64,000 nucleotides of DNA from Pseudoxanthomonas beigongshangi (lineage in GTDB: Bacteria > Pseudomonadota > Gammaproteobacteria > Xanthomonadales > Xanthomonadaceae): contig NZ_JADHDV010000018.1 of assembly GCF_016820515.1 (NCBI RefSeq), forward strand, positions 19,238-83,237, written 5' to 3'. The translations under genes and the position numbers were made by a program. The notes below the pieces were generated by a model. The model saw nothing but the letters and a program-made list of their open reading frames with translations. It was not told the origin of the DNA and ran no database searches. This document shows positions 35,216 through 43,988 of the stretch, piece by piece. The stretch's first letter is position 1. Every line of letters begins with the position of its first letter.

Positions 35216-35794
35216 CTATCGTTCAAGGAAATTCTTGAGCAGGGCGTGGCCATGCTCGGTCAGGATGGACTCGGGGTGGAACTGCACGCCTTCCACCGGG
35301 AACTCCCGGTGACGCAGTCCCATGATCTCCTCGAACGAGCCGTCCTCGTTCTCGGTCCAGGCGGTGATCTCCAGCGCGTCCGGCAGCGAGCCGCGCTCGA
35401 CCACCAGCGAGTGGTAGCGGGTGGCCTCGTAGGCATCCGGCAAACCGGCGAACACGCCCCGACCCTCGTGACGGATGCGCGAGGTCTTGCCGTGCATGAT
35501 CTGGCCGGCACGGATCACCTTGCCGCCGTAGGCCTGGCCGATGCCCTGGTGGCCCAGGCACACGCCGAGGATCGGCGTATTCCGTCCCAGCGATTCAATC
35601 ACGTCCAGCGAGACACCGGCCTCGTTGGGCGTGCACGGACCGGGCGAAATGACGATGCGTTCCGGCGCGAGCCGCACGATTTCGTCCACCGTCAGCGCAT
35701 CGTTGCGCACCACCTTCACCTCGGCGCCCAGCGACTGCAGGTACTGCACGAGGTTGTAGGTGAAGCTGTCGTAGTTGTCGATCATCAGGAGCAT
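35216..35794 (-). CDS. trpG: Anthranilate synthase component II (glutamine amidotransferase)
   Basis: A 192-residue class I amidotransferase: [30 protein letters not shown], the nucleophile in [12 protein letters not shown] and the catalytic His/Glu in [12 protein letters not shown]. It supplies ammonia to TrpE. It could also serve PabB, as TrpG does in several bacteria. Confidence 0.97.
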   Translation of the reverse strand: MLLMIDNYDSFTYNLVQYLQSLGAEVKVVRNDALTVDEIVRLAPERIVISPGPCTPNEAGVSLDVIESLGRNTPILGVCLGHQGIGQAYGGKVIRAGQIMHGKTSRIRHEGRGVFAGLPDAYEATRYHSLVVERGSLPDALEITAWTENEDGSFEEIMGLRHREFPVEGVQFHPESILTEHGHALLKNFLER

Positions 35795-35840
35795 GCGGAA
35801 CTCCCCTCTTTCATTTCGATGGAAAGAGGAATGCGGGGGG

Positions 35841-36608
35841 CTAGGGTGCGATCAGGAAGATCGCGTACACGTTTTCGGTGAAGGTGAGGGTGCCGGCCGC
35901 GAGGCTTTCCGCCTGCAGCGGCGGTGCCGCGGGGGCCGGCGGCAGGTAGGTATCGGCCGGCCTGGGCTCCATGGCCGCCACGGGACCGCTGGGCCATGTT
36001 CCCGCTTGCACGCCATAGGCAAAATCCGGAGCCACATCGGAAATGCTGTACAGGCCACGAATCCGGGTACCGTATGCCTTGGCCAGCTGCTCGGCCGTAT
36101 GCCGGGTTTGCTCACCGGCTTCGCGTTTGAGCTGCCCGCGCAAGCTGGCCTCTGCGGAGTAGCCCGGTTCGAGACTGGCGATCTGTAGCTCGGGACTGGC
36201 CTTGATTTGCGCCAGGAAAGCCTGCGTATCTTCCAACCGGGAAAAGGTTCCAAGGACCTTCCGGCGCACCTGGCTTCCCTTGAACTCCCGCTTGTTGTCG
36301 CGCCAATCATAGTCAGGGGAAACACTCAGGGAGGATGCCTGCAGGGAGTCTTCGATCACCTGGTTGCGCTTGAAGGCTTCGATGACCTGGGCGGCGCTGG
36401 CCTGCACCTTCCGCCTGGCGGCGTCGGTGTCCAGGTCAGTCACCTGCAGGTCCAGGGAAACAGTGAAGCGATCCGGCACCACCGTGCGCGTGCCCTGCCC
36501 CTTGACCAACAGATGCGGTAGGGCCGGCAAGGCATTCATCTGCGCAGCGGCCAGCATCGGGGTGGACAGGAACACTATCGCCCACAACAATCGATTCATC
36601 ATTCGCAT
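35841..36608 (-). CDS. Periplasmic SIMPL (DUF541) domain protein
   Basis: A 255-residue exported protein with a signal peptide (about 23 residues, cleaved after LAAAQ-like sequence) and a SIMPL/DUF541 domain: [49 protein letters not shown] and a C-terminal VYAIFLI. The family covers periplasmic stress proteins such as YggE. It lies 28 bp after trpE and 46 bp before trpG, so it is embedded in the trp operon without an obvious metabolic reason. Confidence 0.85.
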   Translation of the reverse strand: MRMMNRLLWAIVFLSTPMLAAAQMNALPALPHLLVKGQGTRTVVPDRFTVSLDLQVTDLDTDAARRKVQASAAQVIEAFKRNQVIEDSLQASSLSVSPDYDWRDNKREFKGSQVRRKVLGTFSRLEDTQAFLAQIKASPELQIASLEPGYSAEASLRGQLKREAGEQTRHTAEQLAKAYGTRIRGLYSISDVAPDFAYGVQAGTWPSGPVAAMEPRPADTYLPPAPAAPPLQAESLAAGTLTFTENVYAIFLIAP

Positions 36609-36636
36609 CGGTACAGCTCCTTCGTCCCGTGGATTC

Positions 36637-38112
36637 TCACAATCCCTTCGCCGCTTCGGCCACCGCGCGGAACAGCGCGCGGCCCTTGTTCATCGTCTCG
36701 TCCCATTCCTTGTCCGGATCCGAGTCGTAGACGATGCCGGCGCCGGCCTGCACGTGCAGGCGGCCGTCCTTGATCACCGCGGTGCGGATGGCGATGGCGG
36801 TGTCGGCGTCGCCGTGCCAGCCGATGTAGCCGATGCTGCCGGCGTAGACGTTGCGCTTGATCGGTTCCAGTTCGCGGATCACTTCCAGCGCGCGGATCTT
36901 CGGCGCGCCGCTGACGGTGCCGGCCGGGAAGGTCGCGCGCAGTACGTCGGCATAGCTCAGGCCCGGCAGCAGCCGGCCGGTCACCTCGCTGACGATATGC
37001 ATGACGTGGCTGTAGCGTTCGATGACGAACTGCTCGCCCACCTGCACGGTCCCCGCCTCGGAGACCCGGCCGGCATCGTTGCGGCCGAGGTCAATCAGCA
37101 TCAAGTGTTCGGCGCGCTCCTTGGGATCGGCCAGCAGCTCGGCTTCCAGCGCCAGGTCCTCGTCGTGGGTGCGGCCGCGTGGACGGGTGCCGGCGATCGG
37201 ACGCACGGTGACCTCGCCGTCCTGCAGGCGTACCAGGATTTCCGGCGACGAACCGACCACCTGGACGTCGCCCACATCGAGGAAATACATGTAGGGCGAC
37301 GGATTCAGCGCACGCAGGGCGCGGTACACGTCCACCGGACGCGCGCTGAACGGTACGCTCAGCCGCTGCGAGAGCACCACCTGGAAGATGTCGCCGGCAC
37401 GGATGTAGTCCTTGGACTTTTCCACCGCGGCGATGAAGCCCTCGCGGGTGAAGCCGGAGACGAAGTGGCTTTCATCCAGCACATCGCGGGTGATGGGCGC
37501 CGGATAGCCCGCGCCGGGCTGGCGCAGCTTGGCGGTGAGCGCGTCCAGGCGCGCCTGCGCGCCTTCCCAGGCGCCGTCCTCGCGCGGATCGGCGTGCACG
37601 ATCAGGTACAGGCGCCCCTTGAGGTTGTCGAACACCGCAAGTTCTTCCGACAGCATCAACAGGATGTCCGGGGTATCGAGTTCGTCGGGCTTGTCGCCGC
37701 CGCTCAGGCGCGGCTCGATATAGCCGATGCACTCGAAACCGAACCAGCCCACGAGCCCGCCGGTGAAACCGGGTAGCCCTTCCAGTCGCGGCACGGTATG
37801 CGCGGCGCGCAGGGACTCGACCTCGGCGAAAGGGTCGGCCACTTCGCGGCGTTCCACGAGTTCGCCGCGTTCGCGGATTTCCAGCGTGTGCCCGCGGAAG
37901 CTGATCACCCGCCGCGCCGGCAGGCCGATGATCGAATAGCGGCCGAAACGCTCGCCGCCTTCCACCGATTCGAACAGGTAGGTATGCGGGGCGTCGGCGA
38001 GTTTCAGGTAGACCGAGAGCGGCGTGTCCAGGTCGGACAGCACTTCACGGACAACGGGGATGCGGGTGTGACCTTCAGCGGCGTGGCGCTGGAACTGCTC
38101 GAGCGAAATCAA
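36637..38112 (-). CDS. trpE: Anthranilate synthase component I
   Basis: A 491-residue TrpE. It has the feedback-site region LLESVEGGERFGRYS-type segment (FESVEGGERFGRYS), DIFQVVLSQRL, GSSPEILVR, RPIAGTRPRG, the catalytic TVSGAPKIRALE and GAGIVYDSDP. It makes anthranilate from chorismate. A TTG start at 38112 is chosen: AAGGA stands 8 nt upstream and the product starts ISLEQFQRHAAEGHTRIP, where the homology begins. The in-frame ATG at 38142 has no Shine-Dalgarno. Confidence 0.96.
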   Translation of the reverse strand: MISLEQFQRHAAEGHTRIPVVREVLSDLDTPLSVYLKLADAPHTYLFESVEGGERFGRYSIIGLPARRVISFRGHTLEIRERGELVERREVADPFAEVESLRAAHTVPRLEGLPGFTGGLVGWFGFECIGYIEPRLSGGDKPDELDTPDILLMLSEELAVFDNLKGRLYLIVHADPREDGAWEGAQARLDALTAKLRQPGAGYPAPITRDVLDESHFVSGFTREGFIAAVEKSKDYIRAGDIFQVVLSQRLSVPFSARPVDVYRALRALNPSPYMYFLDVGDVQVVGSSPEILVRLQDGEVTVRPIAGTRPRGRTHDEDLALEAELLADPKERAEHLMLIDLGRNDAGRVSEAGTVQVGEQFVIERYSHVMHIVSEVTGRLLPGLSYADVLRATFPAGTVSGAPKIRALEVIRELEPIKRNVYAGSIGYIGWHGDADTAIAIRTAVIKDGRLHVQAGAGIVYDSDPDKEWDETMNKGRALFRAVAEAAKGL

Positions 38113-38221
38113 GACGGCTTTCCTTCCGGGACGCGGGGGCATGGCAGACGACGGCAACGGGCCACCATCGCCAGCAGCGGCGTGCGGAAGAAACGGAAAG
38201 CGGGGTCGTCTGGCTGAACAC
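38075..38221 (-). other. Possible Trp-codon-rich leader ORF upstream of trpE
   Basis: A 48-codon ORF starts at GTG 38221 and overlaps the trpE start. Its residues 16-21 read CWRWWP, with Trp codons at 38171-38173, 38165-38167 and 38162-38164, about 50 nt before trpE. This resembles a trp leader peptide. However, no Shine-Dalgarno is clear and no terminator hairpin lies between the Trp codons and trpE, so chance is not excluded. Confidence 0.25.
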
Positions 38222-38285
38222 GGGGCTACTCTACCCGATGGCCGGGCCGCGGGGCCAGTCCTCGGGGCTGTGGATCACTGGGTGG

Positions 38286-38311
38286 AAATGGGTCCCGGCT
38301 TTCGCTGGGAC
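38286..38311. repeat. Dispersed palindromic repeat, second copy
   Basis: AAATGGGTCCCGG followed by a palindrome GTCCCGGC/GCTGGGAC (one G-U-type mismatch), in the 284-bp gap between trpE and the lipid kinase gene. It shares its first 13 bases with 28659-28671. Confidence 0.5.
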
Positions 38312-38396
38312 GGCGGGAGGCGGACCTTAAATCGTCCTCTGGTGGAGGCTGGATATGGTCCGGCGCGAAATCCGTCGCCATCCAGCGAACGCTGGG

Positions 38397-39329
38397 TCAG
38401 CCGTGCGCCAGCAGCGGGCAATCGGGTGGCAGGTGCATGCGCAGACGGCCGGGGACGCAGGTGATGCGGAAATGCCGTGAACGCACCGGTTCGCCGTCGA
38501 GGTTGAGTGTGATGGGTTCGGCTGCCGACAACTCGACCCAGGGCAGGCGCGCATGCGTGGCGATCCGCTCCAGCGCCTCGCGCTTGCCCTGGGTCAGGAG
38601 GGTTCCCACGGTCGCGCCCACTTCCCCGTTGAGCGTCGGCACGATGGTCAGATCGAGTTGTCCGTCGTTGGCGACGGCATCCGGACACAGCGCCTGACCG
38701 CCGCCGGCCTGGCGCCCGTTGCCGATGCCCAGGGCGATGAACTCGCCGCCCCAGGCGAAATCCGGGCCGCGCAGTTCCGCCACGATCGGCTCGATGCGGC
38801 CGAGGCGGGCAATCCCCGTGACCAGATAGGCCAGCCCGCCCAGCACTTTCTTCAGGCCTTCATCGGTTTCCACGGTCACTTCCGTGCCAAACCCGCCACT
38901 GGCCAGGTTGGCGCACCAATGGACCTCGTCGCCAGTTTCGATCCTCAGCAGATCGATCGGCACCGCGGGTTCGGCGGCCGCCAGTCCCAGCGCGTCTCCG
39001 GGCTCGGGCGGGATGCCGGCGGCGGCGGCGAAGTCGTTGGCCGTGCCCATCGGCACCAGGGCCAGCGTGGGGAGCGCGTCGGCGGTTTCCTCGCGATGGG
39101 CCAGGGCGGTCGCCACCTCGCTCAGGGTTCCGTCGCCTCCGGCGGCCACCAGCGCGTCCACGCCTTCGGCGATTGCTTCGGATACGTGGCGTTCGGCGTC
39201 GCCGGCTTCCCAGGTCACCCGCACTTCCAGCGTGATCCCGCGTTCGCGCCAGTGCGCGACCGCCGCGCGCAGGGCATCGTCGCCCGCCGCTTTGCCATTG
39301 AGGATGAGACGCCAGCGCGCTGTCTGCAT
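38397..39329 (-). CDS. yegS: Diacylglycerol/lipid kinase, YegS type
   Basis: A 310-residue lipid kinase with the nucleotide-binding [16 protein letters not shown] near residue 61, [10 protein letters not shown], and [11 protein letters not shown] with [16 protein letters not shown] later, in the order of YegS. It phosphorylates lipids such as phosphatidylglycerol or diacylglycerol at the inner membrane. The start [12 protein letters not shown] agrees with the family. No clear Shine-Dalgarno is present. Confidence 0.9.
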   Translation of the reverse strand: MQTARWRLILNGKAAGDDALRAAVAHWRERGITLEVRVTWEAGDAERHVSEAIAEGVDALVAAGGDGTLSEVATALAHREETADALPTLALVPMGTANDFAAAAGIPPEPGDALGLAAAEPAVPIDLLRIETGDEVHWCANLASGGFGTEVTVETDEGLKKVLGGLAYLVTGIARLGRIEPIVAELRGPDFAWGGEFIALGIGNGRQAGGGQALCPDAVANDGQLDLTIVPTLNGEVGATVGTLLTQGKREALERIATHARLPWVELSAAEPITLNLDGEPVRSRHFRITCVPGRLRMHLPPDCPLLAHG

Positions 39330-39527
39330 GAAGGAGGATGAAGAAGGGGATGGCGAACGCTAGCAGGTCACGCGCACCGGCAGGTTAACGCGTGGGCGCG
39401 GGACGATGCGGAATGCCTGCCCGGCAGCGGTCGCGGGCAATCGTGCAGGTGCCGTTGCTTTCGTTCCCGCTTGGGTCGATCCCGGCGCACATTGCGCAAC
39501 CGCCTGAACTACCGTGATGAGGCCCGG

Positions 39528-39561
39528 CTGTCATCCGGGTGTCATCCGGCGCCGGTAGCGT
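39528..39561 (+). promoter_or_regulatory. PhoB-box-like promoter
   Basis: CTGTCATCCGG at 39528-39538 is followed directly by GTGTCATCCGG at 39539-39549. This is the two-unit 11-bp repeat of Pho boxes (consensus CTGTCAT plus four bases). A -10-like TAGCGT at 39556-39561 follows after six bases, the same spacing as in E. coli phoA. Confidence 0.55.
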
Positions 39562-39567
39562 AGAAAG

Positions 39568-39650
39568 TCATAGCAGGGACGATGGGCGGAGGCAGGATCA
39601 GCCTCCAATTTTCCGAAAGGCGGTGGCCATTGGCCACCGCCTTTCTTCTT
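39568..39650 (+). ncRNA. Candidate phosphate-regulated small RNA
   Basis: From the predicted start about 7 nt after TAGCGT, an RNA of some 80 nt would contain a 6-bp hairpin (39588-39593 with 39601-39606), a single-stranded AATTTTCCG stretch suited to Hfq, and an intrinsic terminator (39616-39644) with a pyrimidine-rich tail. This is the layout of Hfq-dependent sRNAs. There is no direct proof of transcription. Confidence 0.4.
39616..39650 (+). terminator. Intrinsic terminator of the candidate sRNA
   Basis: AAAGGCGGTGGCC and GGCCACCGCCTTT pair perfectly across a 3-nt loop (39616-39644), followed by CTTCTT. It has no annotated forward-strand gene upstream other than the candidate sRNA. Confidence 0.8.
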
Positions 39651-39673
39651 GGCCGGGATTTGACGGCCGGGGC

Positions 39674-39770
39674 AGCGGAAGCTCCGCTCTACCGTCTACG
39701 TGGAGCCGAGCTTGCTCGGCTGCTCTTCGCGCGGAACCAACCTCGCACAGCGAAGCAAGCTCCGCTCTAC
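39674..39770. repeat. Cluster of three GTAG-type REP palindromes
   Basis: Three related palindromes: AGCGGAAGCTCCGCTCTAC (39674-39692, GTAG head on the reverse strand), AGCCGAGCTTGCTCGGCT (39704-39721) and AGCGAAGCAAGCTCCGCTCTAC (39749-39770), the last abutting the rpe stop. They resemble the copy after pilU. Confidence 0.7.
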
Positions 39771-40442
39771 TCAGCGGGCGGCGGCGACGGCTTCGCGCAT
39801 GCGGCGGATGACATCGGCGTAGTCCGGCGCGTTGAAGATCGCCGAGCCGGCGACGAAGGTGTCGGCGCCGGCTGCGGCGATTTCGCCGATGTTGTCGGCC
39901 TTCACCCCGCCGTCGATTTCCAGCCGGATGGCCTTGCCGGAGGCATCGATCTTTTCGCGGACCGCACGCAGCTTGTCGAGCGCGGAAGGAATGAACGCCT
40001 GGCCGCCGAAGCCGGGATTCACCGACATCAGCAGGACCAGATCCAGATCCGCCAGCACCCAGTCCAGCACGTCCACCGGCGTGGCCGGATTCAGCACCAG
40101 CCCGGCCTTGCAGCCGTGCGACTTGATCAGCTGCACCGTGCGATGGACATGACGCGAGGCCTCGGGATGGAAGCTGATGATGCTGGCGCCGGCCTCGGCG
40201 AAGTCCGGGATGATCCGATCCACCGGTTCCACCATCAGGTGCACGTCGATCGGCGCGGTGACGCCGTGCTTGCGCAGGGCCTGGCACACCATCGGGCCGA
40301 TGGTGAGGTTGGGGACGTAGTGGTTGTCCATCACGTCGAAGTGCACCCAGTCGGCGCCGGCGGCGATCACGTTGTCGACTTCCTCGCCCAGCCTGGCGAA
40401 GTCGGCGGACAGGATGGAGGGGGCAATCAGGCAATCGGACAT
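39771..40442 (-). CDS. rpe: Ribulose-phosphate 3-epimerase
   Basis: A 223-residue Rpe with [14 protein letters not shown], the metal-ligand segment [41 protein letters not shown] and [11 protein letters not shown]. It interconverts ribulose 5-phosphate and xylulose 5-phosphate. The ATG at 40442 begins MSDCLIAPS. Its 3' end directly abuts a REP palindrome. Confidence 0.98.
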   Translation of the reverse strand: MSDCLIAPSILSADFARLGEEVDNVIAAGADWVHFDVMDNHYVPNLTIGPMVCQALRKHGVTAPIDVHLMVEPVDRIIPDFAEAGASIISFHPEASRHVHRTVQLIKSHGCKAGLVLNPATPVDVLDWVLADLDLVLLMSVNPGFGGQAFIPSALDKLRAVREKIDASGKAIRLEIDGGVKADNIGEIAAAGADTFVAGSAIFNAPDYADVIRRMREAVAAAR

Positions 40443-40485
40443 GGGGCTCTCGTCGGGTCGGTGCGGCGGGAAGGCGCGGGCGCGT

Positions 40486-40812
40486 TCAGCGCCGGCGCAG
40501 GGTCTTGATGCGGTCGTAGGCGGCATTGATTTCGCCGGCCTTGCGCTCGGCCTGGCGGCGCAGTTCCTCGGCGGCGCCCGCGTACTTGTCGGGGTGGTAC
40601 TGGGAAATCAGCCGGCGGTAGGCCTGGTCGATCTCGGCGTCGGTGGCGTCGCTGGTGAGGTTGAACACCCGGTAGGGGTTGTCCCGGGACAGCTTGAACC
40701 AGTCCTCGTCGAAGGCATGGCCGATCAGCAGCCCGATCAGGCCGCCCACCGGGTGCCGCATCAGCAGCCAGCCGGCGATGAATCCGAGCAATTTGCCGTA
40801 CCAGCGCTTCAT
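40486..40812 (-). CDS. Membrane-anchored J-domain protein
   Basis: A 108-residue protein with a hydrophobic N-terminal hairpin ([24 protein letters not shown]) and a C-terminal J domain [35 protein letters not shown] containing the HPD triad that stimulates DnaK ATPase. This resembles DjlA-type proteins but lacks the TerB-like domain of DjlA. It would present clients to DnaK at the inner membrane. Confidence 0.85.
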   Translation of the reverse strand: MKRWYGKLLGFIAGWLLMRHPVGGLIGLLIGHAFDEDWFKLSRDNPYRVFNLTSDATDAEIDQAYRRLISQYHPDKYAGAAEELRRQAERKAGEINAAYDRIKTLRRR

Positions 40813-40997
40813 CCGGGCGGGGTTTCCGTGAAATTGGCGGCCATTTTACGGCACAGCGGCCCGGCATCGCCGTACACTACGCGGCCCGGCCGGGTTCCGG
40901 GCACGCCCAGGCGGCTTGCGGGACACGGAGCGGGGAGGACTTCGGGTGCGCTGCGCGCGCCCTTCCGACCGAAATCCGGACTCCCCGAGGAGTATTT

Positions 40998-41924
40998 GTG
41001 CCGACGACGTTGCTTCAATCCGATCTGCCCGGCCTGCCGTTGCGCCACCGCGGCAAGGTCCGCGATGTATTCGACATTCCCCGCGAGCGTCTGCCCGCCG
41101 ACGCGCCGCCTGGCGACTACCTGCTGATGGTAGCCACCGATCGCCTCAGCGCGTTCGACGTGGTGCTGCCGGATCCGATTCCCGGCAAGGGCGAGATGCT
41201 CTGCCAGATCTCCAACTTTTGGTTCGCCAAGACCGCCCACCTGCTGCCCAACCACCTGACCGGCATCGACGTGGCCAGCGTGCTGCCCGCAGGCGTGGAT
41301 CCCGCGCTGTACGCGAAGCGCGCGGTGGTGACCCGCAGGCTCAAGCCGGTGCCGGTGGAAGCCATCGCCCGCGGCTACCTGATCGGCAGCGGCTGGAAGG
41401 ACTACCAGCGCACGGGCAAGGTCAGTGGCATCGAGCTGCCCGACGGCCTGCGCCAGGCCGAACGTCTGGCGGAACCGATTTTCACGCCCTCCACCAAGGC
41501 GGCGGTCGGCGACCACGACGAGAACATCGATTTCGACGCGATGGTCAAGACCGTGGGCGCGGAACTGGCCGAGCGCGTGCGCGACGCCACCCTGCGCATC
41601 TACCGCTACGCCGCCGAGTACGCGGCCGAGCGCGGCATCCTGCTGGCCGACACCAAGTTCGAGTTCGGTACCGACGCCGACGGCCGCCTGTACATCATGG
41701 ACGAGATGCTGACTCCCGATTCCTCGCGCTACTGGCCGGCGGATCAGTACGAGGTCGGCACCAGCCCGCCGAGCTACGACAAGCAGTTCGTGCGCGACTA
41801 CCTGGAAACGCTGGACTGGGACAAGACCGCGCCGGGCCCGCGCCTGCCCGCCGAAGTCATCGAACGCACCCGCGCGAAGTACGCCGAAGCGCTGCTGCGG
41901 CTGGCTGATCTGCGGCTGGATTGA
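40998..41924 (+). CDS. purC: Phosphoribosylaminoimidazole-succinocarboxamide synthase
   Basis: A 308-residue SAICAR synthase of the longer type found in yeast and many gammaproteobacteria: [46 protein letters not shown] and [26 protein letters not shown]. It ligates aspartate to CAIR in purine synthesis. The GTG start at 40998 has GAGGAG 6 nt upstream. Confidence 0.97.
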   Translation: MPTTLLQSDLPGLPLRHRGKVRDVFDIPRERLPADAPPGDYLLMVATDRLSAFDVVLPDPIPGKGEMLCQISNFWFAKTAHLLPNHLTGIDVASVLPAGVDPALYAKRAVVTRRLKPVPVEAIARGYLIGSGWKDYQRTGKVSGIELPDGLRQAERLAEPIFTPSTKAAVGDHDENIDFDAMVKTVGAELAERVRDATLRIYRYAAEYAAERGILLADTKFEFGTDADGRLYIMDEMLTPDSSRYWPADQYEVGTSPPSYDKQFVRDYLETLDWDKTAPGPRLPAEVIERTRAKYAEALLRLADLRLD

Positions 41925-41935
41925 TCCCGGGGCTC

Positions 41936-41956
41936 GCGGCCGGAGGCCGCTCCTAC
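41936..41956 (-). repeat. GTAG-headed REP palindrome (GTAGGAGCGGCC type)
   Basis: On the reverse strand GTAGGAGCGGCCTCCGGCCGC, with GCGGCC/GGCCGC arms. This is the sequence class common in Pseudomonas and Xanthomonadaceae extragenic regions. It lies 12 bp after the purC stop. Confidence 0.65.
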
Positions 41957-42073
41957 CGAGGTTACCGCCGCTCTTGCGGGACCGGCGCCTGGCGCGCGCC
42001 GGTCGGGTGGCGTTCACCGCGGCGTGGGCTAGCATCGCCATCCCGTGCTGTTCGCACCTCGCCGGCCTCGTCC

Positions 42074-42409
42074 ATGAATCCGGGTTACCTGTATCTGGCC
42101 ATCGCCATCGTGGCCGAGGTCGTCGCCACCAGCGCGTTGAAATCGGCGGCCGGCTTCACCCGGCTCGGGCCATCGCTGATCGTGGCCATCGGCTACGGCA
42201 TCGCCTTCTACTGCCTGTCGCTAGTGATGAAAACCGTCCCGATCGGCGTTGCCTATGCGATCTGGTCCGGGGCGGGCATCGTGCTGATCGCTCTGATCGG
42301 CTGGCTGGTGCTCAAGCAGAGCCTGGACCTGCCGGCCGTGCTCGGCATGGGCCTGATCGTGGCCGGGGTGGCCGTGATCCAGCTGTTCTCGCGCGTCTCC
42401 GGTCATTGA
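42074..42409 (+). CDS. SMR multidrug transporter, EmrE/QacE type
   Basis: A 111-residue four-helix SMR protein. Helix 1 [21 protein letters not shown] has the essential Glu and the VAT.ALK pattern of the EmrE/QacE branch, unlike the GLKYS of Sug[18 protein letters not shown] marks helix 3. It probably exports quaternary cations with proton exchange. No guanidine-II-like hairpins precede it. Confidence 0.9.
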   Translation: MNPGYLYLAIAIVAEVVATSALKSAAGFTRLGPSLIVAIGYGIAFYCLSLVMKTVPIGVAYAIWSGAGIVLIALIGWLVLKQSLDLPAVLGMGLIVAGVAVIQLFSRVSGH

Positions 42410-42498
42410 ACCCCGGTGCCGGCCCGCGCACAGCGCGCGCCGCCCGCGCCTGCGCTATGCTCCATACCCTGCCGCATCGACATCCTCGGGAGGGATGC

Positions 42499-42978
42499 AT
42501 GAACGCGACCGCGCAACGCCCGGTGGACCGCTGGTTCGCCAGTTACTCCGGCGACCACCAGAACGTCACCAACCAGAAGATCCACCTCTTCGCCGTCCCC
42601 GCCATCCTGTGGACGGTGGTCGCGCTGCTGTGGTGCATCCCCGTGTTCGGCACCTGGATGAAGTCCGGCATCTGGGCGGCGCTGGCGATGTTCGGTGCGT
42701 GGATGTTCTACAACCGGATGTCGCGCCCGCTCGGCCTGGGCATGCTGGCGATCTTCGTGGCGATGGCCTGGCTGACCCGCTGGCTGGAAGGCATGCTGGG
42801 GGTGGCGAACCTGTTCTGGCTGGCCCTGTGCGTGTTCGTGGTCGCCTGGATCGCGCAGTTCATCGGCCACAAGATCGAAGGCCGCAAACCGAGTTTCCTC
42901 ACCGATCTCACCTACCTGCTGATCGGGCCGGCCTGGGTCCTGGCCAAGTTCTACCGGGTGATGGGCTGGCGTTACTGA
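42499..42978 (+). CDS. Mpo1/DUF962 family membrane protein
   Basis: A 159-residue membrane protein with about four helices and the DUF962 pattern: WFASYSGDHQNVTNQKIHLFAVP at the N-terminus (conserved His residues) and AQFIGHKIEGRKPSFLTDLTYLLIGPAWVLAKFY at the C-terminus. Yeast Mpo1 is an iron dioxygenase of 2-hydroxy fatty acids; the bacterial function is not settled. GGGAGGG precedes the ATG at 42499. Confidence 0.88.
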   Translation: MNATAQRPVDRWFASYSGDHQNVTNQKIHLFAVPAILWTVVALLWCIPVFGTWMKSGIWAALAMFGAWMFYNRMSRPLGLGMLAIFVAMAWLTRWLEGMLGVANLFWLALCVFVVAWIAQFIGHKIEGRKPSFLTDLTYLLIGPAWVLAKFYRVMGWRY

Positions 42979-42994
42979 TCGGGATGCGCCGCGC

Positions 42995-43864
42995 TCAGCG
43001 CGGCAGCATGTCCGCATCCGGCTGGAAACCGCGCGGCGCGTAGCCGAAATCCTGTCGCGCCGGCCCGGCGTCGAATACCAGGTCCTCGCGCATACGCGCC
43101 ACCGCCGCACCCGTCAGGCCCTGCAAACGTCCGCTCGCGCGCGCCGCCAGGACCGCGGCGGAAAACATCGGCGACGGCAGCACGATCAGGCGCGGCGGAG
43201 GCTGCAGCGCGGCCAGCGTGCGTCGGACCATTTCGCGATAGACCACGGTTTCGCCACCGGGCAACGCATAGGCCTTGGCGTGCGTGGCCGCCACATCCAC
43301 CACCGCCTGGGCGGCCGCGGCCAGGTCCGCCACATGGACCGGCTGGCGCCGCCCGCGCGCATTGGCAGGCAACACGAAGAATCCGCTGCGCCGTGCCATC
43401 GCCGCGATTCGCGACAGGGTCTGGTCGCTGCCCGCGCCATAGACCAGCGTGGGACGCAGCACCGTGGCCTGCGCCCCCCGCAGCGCCGCCGTCCCGAACA
43501 CCCGCGCCTCGGCATCCCGCAGGCGTCCGGCCAAATCACGCTCGCCACTGTCGGCGGAAGCGTGCTTGGTCTCGACGCTCGTGGATCCGAAGGCCACCAC
43601 GCGCGGACATGCCATTCGCGCGTCCGCGTACCAATGTGAAAAACGATCCAGCGGACCAGTGCTGAAAATCACGTCGACCCGCTCGGGGAGTTCCGGCATC
43701 GCGTCGAACTCCCCTCGCAACCAGTGAACGCCGGACTGTTGCTCGCGCGATTGCCGTGACACGGCGTAGCTGCGCCAACCCGCCGCGCGCAGACGCGCCA
43801 GCAGGGCCGCGCCGATCTGTCCGGTGCCGCCGAAGATCAGGGCGCTGCGGGACTGCGAAGACAT
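42995..43864 (-). CDS. NAD(P)-dependent epimerase/reductase-like protein
   Basis: A 289-residue extended SDR. The nucleotide site is IFGGTGQIGAALLARL, followed by FGSTSVETKHASADSGERDLAGRLRDAEARVF, VLRPTLVYGAGSD and PVHVADLAAAAQAV. The catalytic YxxxK is not preserved in the usual place, so it may be an atypical SDR with NAD(P)-binding or reductase role rather than an epimerase. It is divergent from the Mrp operon. Confidence 0.8.
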   Translation of the reverse strand: MSSQSRSALIFGGTGQIGAALLARLRAAGWRSYAVSRQSREQQSGVHWLRGEFDAMPELPERVDVIFSTGPLDRFSHWYADARMACPRVVAFGSTSVETKHASADSGERDLAGRLRDAEARVFGTAALRGAQATVLRPTLVYGAGSDQTLSRIAAMARRSGFFVLPANARGRRQPVHVADLAAAAQAVVDVAATHAKAYALPGGETVVYREMVRRTLAALQPPPRLIVLPSPMFSAAVLAARASGRLQGLTGAAVARMREDLVFDAGPARQDFGYAPRGFQPDADMLPR

Positions 43865-43988
43865 GGAATGCACGTTTCCCCGTGGATGAACGAGATGGCC
43901 GGAACCGGTGCAAAGCATAGCGAAGCCGCCATTCCGCGTGCGTTGCCCTGTTAAACTCGGGTCAACACCCGCCATCGAAGTCCGACGA

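Larger units (their letters stand above)
39330..39770. other. 441-bp intergenic region: Pho-box promoter, candidate sRNA and REP cluster
   Basis: No protein gene was supported. The region between the lipid kinase start and the rpe stop contains an 11-bp direct repeat matching a PhoB box, a -10-like hexamer, a short hairpin, an AU-rich stretch, an intrinsic terminator and three REP palindromes. Positions 39330-39520 show nothing recognised. Confidence 0.7.

Noticed and set aside
38113..38157. Upstream ATG/TTG starts for trpE (38142, 38157)
   Set aside because: Neither has a Shine-Dalgarno. The TTG at 38112 has AAGGA at good spacing and fits the start of homology.
39582..40508. Forward ORF of 308 codons starting inside the candidate sRNA
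   Set aside because: It runs through a perfect terminator, three REP palindromes and the antisense of rpe, so it is a shadow.
41957..42073. Possible guanidine riboswitch before the second SMR gene
   Set aside because: No paired ACGR-loop hairpins are present. The gene is of the EmrE type, not SugE.
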